From DASVCS01 sp036381495 (GTDB lineage Bacteria; Gemmatimonadota; Gemmatimonadetes; Longimicrobiales; RSA9): a stretch of DNA of 25,193 bases. Under the pieces are notes generated by a model. That model was not told the DNA's origin and ran no database searches. It saw only the letters and a list, made by a program, of their open reading frames with translations. Positions 1 through 7,098 of this stretch are shown piece after piece; positions within the stretch are counted from its first letter, which is position 1, and the number at the start of each line of letters is the position of its first letter. Position numbers and translations under genes: made by a program. The stretch spans positions 1 to 25,193 of the forward strand of contig DASVCS010000101.1 of NCBI GenBank assembly GCA_036381495.1, in the 5' to 3' direction.

Positions 1-285
1 CTGACGTGGGGGCCGCGGCACGGCTACGACATCGCGCGCTGGATCCAGTTGGCGACGGACGACGTGCTCCAGGTAGGCGAGGGATCGCTGTATCCGGCGC
101 TGCACCGGCTGGAGGAGCGGGGTTGGATCGAGGCGTCGTGGGGCGTCTCGGAGAACAATCGGCGGGCGAAGTACTACGAGCTGACGGCGGAGGGGGAGCG
201 GCAGCTCAGGGCGGAGGCGGCGAGCTGGACGCGGTATGCGCGAGCGATCTTCGCGGCGCTGGAAGCGTCCGCACTGCCGGGCTGA
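1..285 (+). CDS. PadR family transcriptional regulator, 5' end missing
   Basis: This is the C-terminal 94 residues of a PadR-type winged-helix repressor; the reading frame is open from the first base, so the start lies outside the window. The sequence shows the family signature: HGYDIARWI, then GEGSLYPALHRLEERGWIEA (recognition helix and wing) and the SENNRRAKYYELTAEG block, followed by a short C-terminal helix used for dimerisation. Complete members of this short class are about 105-115 residues, so roughly 15-20 residues are missing. The stop is 12 bases before the permease gene, so the two are almost certainly one operon, and PadR probably represses it. A second, complete copy of the same gene pair lies at 16254-19249. 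The ligand is unknown. Confidence 0.93.
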   Translation: MTWGPRHGYDIARWIQLATDDVLQVGEGSLYPALHRLEERGWIEASWGVSENNRRAKYYELTAEGERQLRAEAASWTRYARAIFAALEASALPG

Positions 286-297
286 GACGGGGACGTC

Positions 298-2955
298 ATG
301 GGCGCGCGCCGCAAGCCCTCGATCCGCGACCGCTACGCTCGTCTGGTTGGCCGCGATATCGTCCGGGAGGTGGACGAGGAGCTGGCGTTCCACCTCGAGT
401 GTCGGACGGCGGAGTTGATCGCCCGGGGCGTGGCCCCCGAGCGAGCGCGCGAGCAGGCGCTGCGCCGTTTCGGGGACGTGGCGACGCCGCGTGCCGAGTG
501 CATCGGCATCGGCAGGAGAAGGGAGCGCAGGATGATCCGAGCCGAGTACCTGTCCGAGTTGCGACACGACGTCGTCTTCACGCTCCGCGCGTTGCGGAAG
601 CGGCCGGGCTTCGCGCTGGTCGCGGTGCTCACGCTGGCGCTGGGGATCGGCGCGAACAGCGCGATCTTCAGTGTGGTCAACGGGGTGCTGCTCGCGTCGC
701 TGCCGTACGAGGCGCCGGCCGAGCTGGTGCGGATCCGGACGGCGTATCCGAACGGGAAGGCGTATCCGCTGTCGGCGCCGGACTTCGCGAGTCTGCGGGA
801 GGAGGCGGGCGTCTTCGAGGACGTGGTCGCGTACAGCCCGTCGATGCTCACGTTGACGGGGCGGGGCGAGCCGAGGCAGGTGCGGGCGCTGGCGGTGAGC
901 GACGGGTTCTTCCGGCTTCTGGGGGTCGCGCCTGTGGTGGGGCGCGCCTTCCACGTGGAGGAGCATCGGCCCGGCGGCGGTGGCGTCGTGATCCTCGACC
1001 ACGGCTTCTGGCAGCGCGAGTTCGCGGGCGATCCGGCGGTGCTCGGCCGGACGCTGATCCTGGGTGGGGACCCGTTCGTCATCGTGGGCGTGCTGCCGCG
1101 GGGATTCAGCGATCCCGGGCGGTCGGAGCTGTACGTGCCGATCGTCCATGACGAGACGTTCAGCGCGACGACGGCGCGGGCGCGGCGCAGCGAGTGGCTG
1201 GGCGTGGTCGCCCGGATGAAGCCCGGCATCACCCCCGAGGAAGCCGACGCGGCGGTGCGGGCCGTGGGTTCACGGCTCCAGCAGGCGTTCCCCCAGACGA
1301 ACGGTCCGCTCACGTTCTCCGCCACGCCGCTGCGGGAGATGCTCGTCGGGCAGGTGCAGACGCCGCTCCTCGTCCTGTTGGGTGCCGTGGGGCTCGTGCT
1401 CCTCATCGCCTGCGCGAACGTCGCGAACCTGCTCCTCTCCCGGGCGGCGGCGCGGGAGACGGAGCTGGCGGTGCGGGCGGCGCTGGGGGCGGGCCGGCGG
1501 CGGATCATCCGGCAGTTGCTCACCGAGTCCGCCGTTCTCGGGCTGCTCGGTGGCGTTGCGGGTCTGCTCCTGGCGTACGGCGGAACGCGGGCGCTCGTGG
1601 CGGCGCGCCCCGAAGGGATCCCGCGGCTGGACGAGGTGGGGATCGACGGCGTCGTCGTCGCCTTCACCTTTGCCATTTCGCTCCTGACCGCCGGCCTGTT
1701 CGGCGTGGTGCCGGCGCTCCAGGCGACGGCGGGCAGCGTGGTCGGGGCGCTCCGGGAGGGTGGCCGGGGTGCGCTCGGCGCCCGCTCGGGGAACCGGCTC
1801 CGGGGCGGGCTCATCATCGCCGAGGTCGCGCTGGCGGTGCTGCTGCTCGTCGGCGCGGGGCTGCTGATCCGCAGTTTCCTGCATCTCACGGCGGTGGACC
1901 CCGGTTTCCGCCCCGCGCACGCCATGGCGGTGCGGCTCTCGCTCCAGGGGCGGGCGTACGCGGAGCCGGATGCGCGTCGCAACTTCTTCAACGCGCTGAT
2001 CGAGCGTCTCGAGGCGTTGCCCGGCGTTCTCGCCGTGGGCGGCGCGGACCGGCTGCCCATGCAGCGCGGCGCGAACATGTTCGGCCTGGACATCGAGGGG
2101 CGGCCGCCGGCGCCGGAGGGCGAGGTGCGGGAGATCCGCGCCGTGCGGGTGACGCCGGGCTATTTCGAGGCCATCGGGGTGCCGCTGCGGCGCGGGCGCA
2201 TGATCACGCCGCGGGACCGCGGGGACGCGGTGCCGGTGCTCCTCATCAACGAGGCCACGGTCGAGCGCTGGTTCCCGGGTGAGGACCCGTTGGGGCAGCG
2301 GATCCTGCTGGCCGCGCCGAGCGAGATCGTGGGCGTCGTCGGCAATGTGCGTCAGGTCGAGCTCGGGCGGGAGGCCGAGCCGGAGATCTACATCCCCTAC
2401 GCGCAGCGGCCCGGCGGCGCGCTTCAGATCGTCGTGCGGACGGCAGGAGATCCGCTGGAGCTGGCCGCCGCCGTGCGCCGGGAGGTCCACGCCCTGGACC
2501 CGAACCTGCCGGTCGAAGGGTTCACCCGGCTCGAGCAGGTCATCGCCGGTTCGGTGGCACGGCCCCGCTTCTACACCACGCTCCTCGGGATCTTCGCGGC
2601 CGTCGCGCTGGCGCTGGCGGCAGTGGGGATCTTCGGCGTCATGAGCTACGCCGTGGCGCAACGCAGGCGGGAGATCGGGATCCGCCTCGCGCTCGGCGCC
2701 CGGCCCGCGGAAGTCGTGGGGAGCGTCGTCGCCCGCGGACTCGCGCTGGCCGGCGCCGGCATCGCCGTCGGAACGCTGGCCGCACTCGGCCTCACCCGCG
2801 TCATGCGCAGCCAGCTCTACGGCGTGAGCGCCACCGACCCGCTGACATTCGCCGCCATGATCCTCTGCCTGGGCGCCGCGGCGGCCCTGGCGAGCTGGCT
2901 CCCCGCCCGGCGCGCGGCGCGGGTCGACCCCATGGTGGCGCTGCGGGACGATTAG
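298..2955 (+). CDS. ADOP-type duplicated MacB/FtsX permease
   Basis: The 885-residue integral membrane protein belongs to the acidobacterial duplicated orphan permease family. Residues about 1-80 form the charged soluble prefix typical of the family. TM1 follows at about 104-130 with the hallmark LTLALGIGANSAIFSVVNGV. Next come a MacB-like periplasmic domain, a first FtsX block (about 357-485, LLIACANVANLLLSRA), a second periplasmic domain, and a second FtsX block from about 763 (AVGIFGVMSYAVAQRRREIG) to the end. The protein ends in PARRAARVDPMVALRDD, the usual FtsX/MacB tail. No ABC ATPase is encoded nearby, so the substrate and energy source are unknown. The MacB family moves lipoproteins, peptides or drugs, or does mechanotransmission. 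The ATG follows the padR stop by 12 bases with only a weak GGGGAC upstream, so translational coupling is likely. Confidence 0.93.
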   Translation: MGARRKPSIRDRYARLVGRDIVREVDEELAFHLECRTAELIARGVAPERAREQALRRFGDVATPRAECIGIGRRRERRMIRAEYLSELRHDVVFTLRALRKRPGFALVAVLTLALGIGANSAIFSVVNGVLLASLPYEAPAELVRIRTAYPNGKAYPLSAPDFASLREEAGVFEDVVAYSPSMLTLTGRGEPRQVRALAVSDGFFRLLGVAPVVGRAFHVEEHRPGGGGVVILDHGFWQREFAGDPAVLGRTLILGGDPFVIVGVLPRGFSDPGRSELYVPIVHDETFSATTARARRSEWLGVVARMKPGITPEEADAAVRAVGSRLQQAFPQTNGPLTFSATPLREMLVGQVQTPLLVLLGAVGLVLLIACANVANLLLSRAAARETELAVRAALGAGRRRIIRQLLTESAVLGLLGGVAGLLLAYGGTRALVAARPEGIPRLDEVGIDGVVVAFTFAISLLTAGLFGVVPALQATAGSVVGALREGGRGALGARSGNRLRGGLIIAEVALAVLLLVGAGLLIRSFLHLTAVDPGFRPAHAMAVRLSLQGRAYAEPDARRNFFNALIERLEALPGVLAVGGADRLPMQRGANMFGLDIEGRPPAPEGEVREIRAVRVTPGYFEAIGVPLRRGRMITPRDRGDAVPVLLINEATVERWFPGEDPLGQRILLAAPSEIVGVVGNVRQVELGREAEPEIYIPYAQRPGGALQIVVRTAGDPLELAAAVRREVHALDPNLPVEGFTRLEQVIAGSVARPRFYTTLLGIFAAVALALAAVGIFGVMSYAVAQRRREIGIRLALGARPAEVVGSVVARGLALAGAGIAVGTLAALGLTRVMRSQLYGVSATDPLTFAAMILCLGAAAALASWLPARRAARVDPMVALRDD

Positions 2956-2956
2956 A

Positions 2957-2985
2957 GCGCGGGCGCAACCGGCACGCGCCCGCGC
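2957..2985 (+). terminator. Hairpin just after the permease stop, possible terminator
   Basis: GCGCGGGCGC (2957-2966) and GCGCCCGCGC (2976-2985) form a perfect 10-bp stem with a 9-base loop, beginning one base after the TAG stop. There is no real T-run behind it (only a TTCT at 2991-2994), so it is either a weak intrinsic terminator or an mRNA 3'-end stabiliser. Confidence 0.5.
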
Positions 2986-3033
2986 CGAAGTTCTCGACCA
3001 TCACCCGATTCCGGTACGACTCAGGAGGGATAC

Positions 3034-3582
3034 ATGAGTGTTTCGACGATGACGGCGGCCGGCCGGCCGGATCGCTCCGAGTACGCGGAGTACTACCACC
3101 GCTACGTGTCGCTCGTCCCCGATGGCAACGTCATCGACACCCTCGCGACGCAGTTCGCGGTAACCCGGCGCCTGCTCGAGACGGTCGCCCCGGAACGGGA
3201 GAGCTGGGCGTACGCGCCCGGAAAATGGTCGTTCCGCGAGGTGGTCGGGCACCTCGCGGACGTCGAGCGCGTCTTCGCCGGGCGGGTGCTGTGGATCGCG
3301 CGGGATCCGGACACGCCGCTCCCCTCGATGGAGCAGGATGCATGGGCGGCCAACAGCGCGGCGCGGGAGCGGCCGTTGCGGGATCTGTTGGACGAGTGGT
3401 CGGCCGCGCGCCAGGCCACGGTGGCGCTCGTGCGGGGTCTCGATGCCGAGGCGCTGGCGCGGACGGGGACCGCCTCCGGCGTGCGCTTCACCGTCCGCAG
3501 CATCCCCTGGATCATTGCGGGCCACGAACTGCACCACCGGCGGCTTCTGCGGGAACGCTACGGCCTGTCCGCGGACTCGTGA
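3034..3582 (+). CDS. DinB family protein (DinB_2 / YfiT-like putative metal-dependent enzyme)
   Basis: This 182-residue protein matches the DinB/YfiT four-helix-bundle superfamily. The evidence is the WAYAPGKWSFREVVGHLADVE segment (residues about 58-78) and a C-terminal AGHELHHRRLLRERYG. The three-histidine metal site of the family would be H73, H164 and H167 or H168. Members bind Zn or Ni, and some are thiol (bacillithiol, mycothiol or glutathione) S-transferases or maleylpyruvate isomerase-like; most have no known substrate. The start is well supported by AGGAGG at 3023-3028, 5 bases before the ATG. The gene stands alone, 78 bases after the permease and its hairpin, and is convergent with the oxidoreductase gene. 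The protein is soluble with no signal peptide. The precise reaction cannot be inferred from the sequence. Confidence 0.88.
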   Translation: MSVSTMTAAGRPDRSEYAEYYHRYVSLVPDGNVIDTLATQFAVTRRLLETVAPERESWAYAPGKWSFREVVGHLADVERVFAGRVLWIARDPDTPLPSMEQDAWAANSAARERPLRDLLDEWSAARQATVALVRGLDAEALARTGTASGVRFTVRSIPWIIAGHELHHRRLLRERYGLSADS

Positions 3583-3640
3583 GCCGGAGCGCATCCGCGG
3601 CACCGCTTCGCAGTCGCGGCCGCACGACGGGCGGCCGGGC

Positions 3641-3692
3641 GACTCCGAACCCGGGGACGGCTAGAGCGGTTCGCGCGCGGGTTCGGAGCAGC
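3641..3692. repeat. Inverted repeat A in a convergent intergenic region
   Basis: CTCCGAACCCG (3643-3653) and CGGGTTCGGAG (3678-3688) are a perfect 11-bp inverted repeat around a 24-base centre that contains CTAG. It lies between the convergent ends of the DinB gene and the oxidoreductase gene, together with the similarly built repeat at 3729-3783. It could be a bidirectional terminator without a T-run, or a palindromic intergenic repeat. Confidence 0.65.
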
Positions 3693-3728
3693 GCGGCCGC
3701 TCGCCGCACTCGGTTCGCGGACACGTAC

Positions 3729-3783
3729 GACTCCGAAGTGACGCGACAGCCGCCTAGCGCGGTTGCCGCATCACTTCGGATTC
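3729..3783. repeat. Inverted repeat B, 55-bp near-palindrome centred on CTAG
   Basis: Bases 3729-3752 can pair with 3760-3783 with only three mismatches and one G-T pair; the core is TCCGAAGTGA against TCACTTCGGA. The loop contains CTAG. Like repeat A (3641-3692) it opens with CGACTCCGAA and carries CTAG then GCGGTT in the centre, yet the stem bases after CCGAA differ and are matched on the other arm. The position, between two converging genes, fits a terminator or a REP-like element. Confidence 0.7.
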
Positions 3784-3847
3784 CCGCACTGGGGCCGCCA
3801 GCGCGTCGCGAGCGGCCGCGCGGCACCGCACCCGCGGAGGAAACGCC

Positions 3848-5035
3848 CTATCGCCCCGGTGCCGCCATGGCGGATGTGCCGCCCACCGCCGCGGGGACCG
3901 GCGTTTCGCCGCCCGCGGACCGGCCCGCGCGGGGCTGTTCCGCAATGGTGCGGGCCCGGTCCGCGATCGCGTTCGCGATCCGCTCCGCATCCCTGCCGAC
4001 GCCGTGGATCATCCCCGATGACATGGCATAGAGGAAGTGCAGCCCGACGAAGTACAGCCCCGGTACGCCGGGGACGACCCCGTGCACGTGCACCGGCTGG
4101 TCGTTCTCATCGAGGGCGGGGAGGTCGATCCACGAGAAGTCGGCATCGAACCCCGTGCACCAGACCACGTTCGACACATCGAGGGTCCGGCCGTCCTCGA
4201 GCAGCGGGAGCCCGTCCCGCACGCCGCGGACCCTCGGGACGCGTTCGATCCCGGCTGCGGCGAGTTCGGCGCGCCTGACCCGGATCACGGGGCTGCCCCG
4301 GTCGATCATCATCGACCGCGCCTTCCGGCCGATCGCCGTGCGCACGGTCAGCACGCGGTGGAAGAGGACTCGGAGCACGAGCCGCACCAGGAGCAGCCGC
4401 GCCGCAACGCCGTCGATCCGGAACGGCAGGTGCCCCGTGTCCCGCCCCGCCAGCCATGTCGGGTGACCGCGCGCGGCTTCGAGCGCGATCTCGACCCCGG
4501 AATTCCCCGCGCCCACGATGAGCACTCCGCCATCCCGGAACTGGGAAGGGTTCCGGTACGCGCTGGAATGCAACTGGACGATGTCGTCGCGCAGTTCGGG
4601 CGCGAACGGAGGCACGCGCGGGCGCTGGTAGTTTCCCATTGCGACCACCACGTTCGCGGCCTCGAACCGCGACTCTCCGGCGGTCGCGATGAACCGGTCT
4701 CCGCGCCGGAAGAGTCGATCGACGCGCACACCCGTCCGGACCGGCAATGCGAAGCGCGCCGCGTACGCCTCGAGGTAATCGGCCATCTCGTCCTTCGTGG
4801 GGAACGAGTAGGCGGGAGCGGGGAAGGGCATTCCGGGGAGCGTGTCGTAGCGGGCGGGCGTGAACAGGTGGAGCGAGTCCCACCGTTCGCGCCACTGGTC
4901 GCCGATCCGCTCGTTGGCATCCACGATCAGGAACGGCCGGCTGCGCCGCGCCAGGTGGTAGCCGACCGCGAGGCCCGCCTGGCCGGCGCCGATGATGAGG
5001 GTCTCGACCCGTTCAGTCATGTTCGCGTTCTGCAT
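3848..5035 (-). CDS. FAD/NAD(P)H-dependent oxidoreductase, CzcO/YUCCA-like flavoprotein monooxygenase
   Basis: This 395-residue soluble flavoprotein has two Rossmann nucleotide sites: GAGQAG at residues 16-21 for FAD and GAGNSG at 175-180 for NADPH. Between them is the WRERWDSLHLFTPARY block (48-63) typical of the CzcO/TrkA-annotated and plant YUCCA-like monooxygenases. Near the end, VVWCTGFDADFSWI is the family's conserved second linker. Related enzymes oxygenate soft nucleophiles or indole-pyruvate-like substrates; the CzcO 'cation efflux' name is historical. I chose the ATG at 5035 because GGAGGTG (5041-5047) stands 5 bases upstream; the open frame extends further upstream to 5149 without support. 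The last 30 residues, rich in Ala, Gly and Pro, look unstructured. It is the last of three codirectional genes, 253 bases after the LuxR regulator, which may control it. Confidence 0.88.
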   Translation of the reverse strand: MQNANMTERVETLIIGAGQAGLAVGYHLARRSRPFLIVDANERIGDQWRERWDSLHLFTPARYDTLPGMPFPAPAYSFPTKDEMADYLEAYAARFALPVRTGVRVDRLFRRGDRFIATAGESRFEAANVVVAMGNYQRPRVPPFAPELRDDIVQLHSSAYRNPSQFRDGGVLIVGAGNSGVEIALEAARGHPTWLAGRDTGHLPFRIDGVAARLLLVRLVLRVLFHRVLTVRTAIGRKARSMMIDRGSPVIRVRRAELAAAGIERVPRVRGVRDGLPLLEDGRTLDVSNVVWCTGFDADFSWIDLPALDENDQPVHVHGVVPGVPGLYFVGLHFLYAMSSGMIHGVGRDAERIANAIADRARTIAEQPRAGRSAGGETPVPAAVGGTSAMAAPGR

Positions 5036-5225
5036 CCGTCCACCTCCGGACTCGATCTCACGTCCGTTCACCCGCGTTCGCGCGTCGCGCCGCCGCGGAG
5101 GCGCCGGGTCGCACGGCCGTCGAGTCGTCGTTGCGCGGCGGACGTCCATGGTCGTGAGACCTCCGCGCGCTGCGTGGCGCCGCGGAAAGGGATGCGACCC
5201 GAAGCGCCTGTTCGAACGCTAACAC

Positions 5226-5266
5226 GATGCGCCGCCCGCCGCATCGGACGAATGAACCAAATTCGT
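5226..5266. promoter_or_regulatory. Two short inverted repeats between the LuxR and oxidoreductase genes
   Basis: ACGAAT (5248-5253) and ATTCGT (5261-5266) flank a 7-base spacer in an unusually AT-rich patch. Immediately beside it, GATGCG (5226-5231) and CGCATC (5240-5245) form a second repeat. The location, just downstream of the LuxR stop and some 200 bases upstream of the oxidoreductase start, allows either an operator/promoter region or a transcript end. There is no T-run. The assignment is tentative. Confidence 0.3.
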
Positions 5267-5288
5267 GCAACGGCGGATATGGGTGATT

Positions 5289-6938
5289 TTATGTAGAGGG
5301 CGAGGCCAGGCCGTGCTCGTACGCCCAGGCGGTCGCCGCGGACCGGGAGGGCAGCCGCAGCTTGCCGAGGATGTTGCTCACGTGGCGCGCCACGGTCTTC
5401 TCGCTGATGAAGAGCTCCGCCGCGATGGCGCGGTTCGTCTTCCCCGTGGCGACGAGGGCGAGCACCTGGCGCTCGCGCGGCGTCAAGCCGTGGGGGTGGT
5501 CGCCGGACTCGCCGCGGATCATGGCATCGACGCGGGCGCGGTCCGGGGCGGCGCCCAGCGCCTCGAAGGCGTCGCGGGCGGCCTCGAGCTCGAGCGACGC
5601 CGTGTCCTCGTCGCCGAGCGCGCGGCAGGCGGTTGCGACGAGGACGCGCACGCGGGCCGCCTCGTACGGCGCTTCGAGGTCCGTCCAGCCTTGCCACGCC
5701 TGTCGCAGCGCGACCAGCGCCGCCATGGCATCGCCGGCGGCGAGGTCGATCGCGCCACGTGCGTGGGCGACCATCGTACGCAGCACGTCGCTGCCGTAGC
5801 GCTCCGCGATCTGCTCGAGGTCGCGGCAGGCTTCCCGGGCCGCATCGACGTCATCCACCGCGAGCATGATCTCGATGTGGGCCGGCAGCAGCCGCGCCCG
5901 GTGGAGCGGATCCGCGGTCTCGCCCACGACCCGCCGGATCGCTGCGGCCGCAGCGTCCTTCTGGCCCTGTGCCAGGCGCAACAGGGCCAGACCCGGCTGC
6001 GGCTCCGACCCCCACCGGCGCGCCTGCCGATACGCCTCCTCCGCCGCGGCGAACTCGCCCAGCAGACGATGCGCCTCGCCCCGCTGGTAGAACGCCGCCC
6101 CGACGGCCTGCGGCTGGAACGCCTGCGAGAATCCGTCGCACGCCCGCTGTGCCTCGCCGAGTGCCTCCCGCCACTCGCCACGCAGCCGCATGACCTCGGC
6201 GCGGTTGACGCGGCAAGGGCCGGAGTAGGCGACCATGTCGGGCTGGCGCTCGCACCATTCCGCCAGTGCGGCGGTCCACTCCTGCGCGCGGCGCAAGGCG
6301 TAGATGGCGCGGCAGGCGGAAATGACGCTACAGTAGATCAGCCCGGTCACGTGGGGCGAGAGTTCGTCCGTGGCGACGGCGACCATGGCCTCATCGAGGA
6401 GCGCGAGGCCATCATCGACCCGCGCCTGGCGCAACAGCGCGATCCCCTGGATGAGTACGGCCAGGGCGCGCAGGTCCGGCTCGCGGAATCGCTCCGCGAT
6501 CGCCGCGGCGTCGGCCGCGAGGGTGTACGCGGCCTCGTACTCGCCGGTGCCGAGGTGCCGGTACGCGGTGGGGAGCAGGAGGTAGCCGCGCTCGGCGCAG
6601 TCGTGGTCGGTGCCTTCGAGGAGTCGCGCGGCGCGGCGGAACCAGCCGGTCGCCGGGCCGGTCTCGCCGCGGTTCGCGAGCCGGAATCCGAGCCAGAACG
6701 CGCAGCGGGCGGCGCGCACGGGCGCGTCGGCGGCGAGGTGGGCGTGGTGCGCGCGCTCGAGCGCGTTCAGGAACGCATCCTCGCGCCCGGTCAGGTGCGC
6801 CGACATCGCGAGGCGCCAGAGGTCGTCCGTGTCCAGCGGGCGCGCCCGGTCTGCGACCGCGAGGGCCTCGTACGCCGCGTTCCACGCCCGTTCCTGGAAG
6901 GCGTCGCGGCCCTGCGCGAGTGCGGCGGATGGGTTCAT
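5289..6938 (-). CDS. TPR-containing LuxR family transcriptional regulator
   Basis: The 549-residue protein has a long alpha-helical tetratricopeptide-like region (about 1-470; repeated blocks such as GEYEAAYTLAADAAAIAERF and LLGEFAAAEEAYRQARRWG) and a C-terminal LuxR/GerE helix-turn-helix (485-544, LTPRERQVLALVATGKTNRA, then a recognition helix SEKTVARHVSNILGKLRL). There is no P-loop ATPase and no receiver domain, so it is neither a MalT/LAL-type nor a two-component regulator. The TPR region probably senses a protein or a small ligand. I chose the ATG at 6938 (protein starting MNPSAALAQGRDAF, matching how related proteins begin), though only GGAG about 14 bases upstream supports it. An in-frame ATG at 7016 is an alternative. 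It lies between a sensor kinase gene (160 bases upstream) and a flavoprotein gene (downstream), all on the minus strand. Confidence 0.88.
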   Translation of the reverse strand: MNPSAALAQGRDAFQERAWNAAYEALAVADRARPLDTDDLWRLAMSAHLTGREDAFLNALERAHHAHLAADAPVRAARCAFWLGFRLANRGETGPATGWFRRAARLLEGTDHDCAERGYLLLPTAYRHLGTGEYEAAYTLAADAAAIAERFREPDLRALAVLIQGIALLRQARVDDGLALLDEAMVAVATDELSPHVTGLIYCSVISACRAIYALRRAQEWTAALAEWCERQPDMVAYSGPCRVNRAEVMRLRGEWREALGEAQRACDGFSQAFQPQAVGAAFYQRGEAHRLLGEFAAAEEAYRQARRWGSEPQPGLALLRLAQGQKDAAAAAIRRVVGETADPLHRARLLPAHIEIMLAVDDVDAAREACRDLEQIAERYGSDVLRTMVAHARGAIDLAAGDAMAALVALRQAWQGWTDLEAPYEAARVRVLVATACRALGDEDTASLELEAARDAFEALGAAPDRARVDAMIRGESGDHPHGLTPRERQVLALVATGKTNRAIAAELFISEKTVARHVSNILGKLRLPSRSAATAWAYEHGLASPST

Positions 6939-7098
6939 CGCCGGTGTCACGTGCTCCGTTCGCTGGATGCCGGTTCGAGGAAATCGATGTAGCGGCGTGC
7001 CCACGAGTTTTTTCATACCCGGGGGTGGCGCGCCCGGTCCGCGAGGACGGCGATGGTGCGGACCCGGGGTCGAGGACCGTGCACGGGCGCGCCGGCCC

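Noticed and set aside
333..2093. Long open frame (586 codons) antisense to the first ADOP permease
   Set aside because: Ser/Arg/Pro/Thr-rich product with no recognisable domain; it mirrors the strongly supported permease and is a consequence of GC-rich codon use.
5265..6992. 575-codon plus-strand open frame opposite the LuxR gene
   Set aside because: No domain; the minus strand encodes a full TPR-LuxR protein in the same span.
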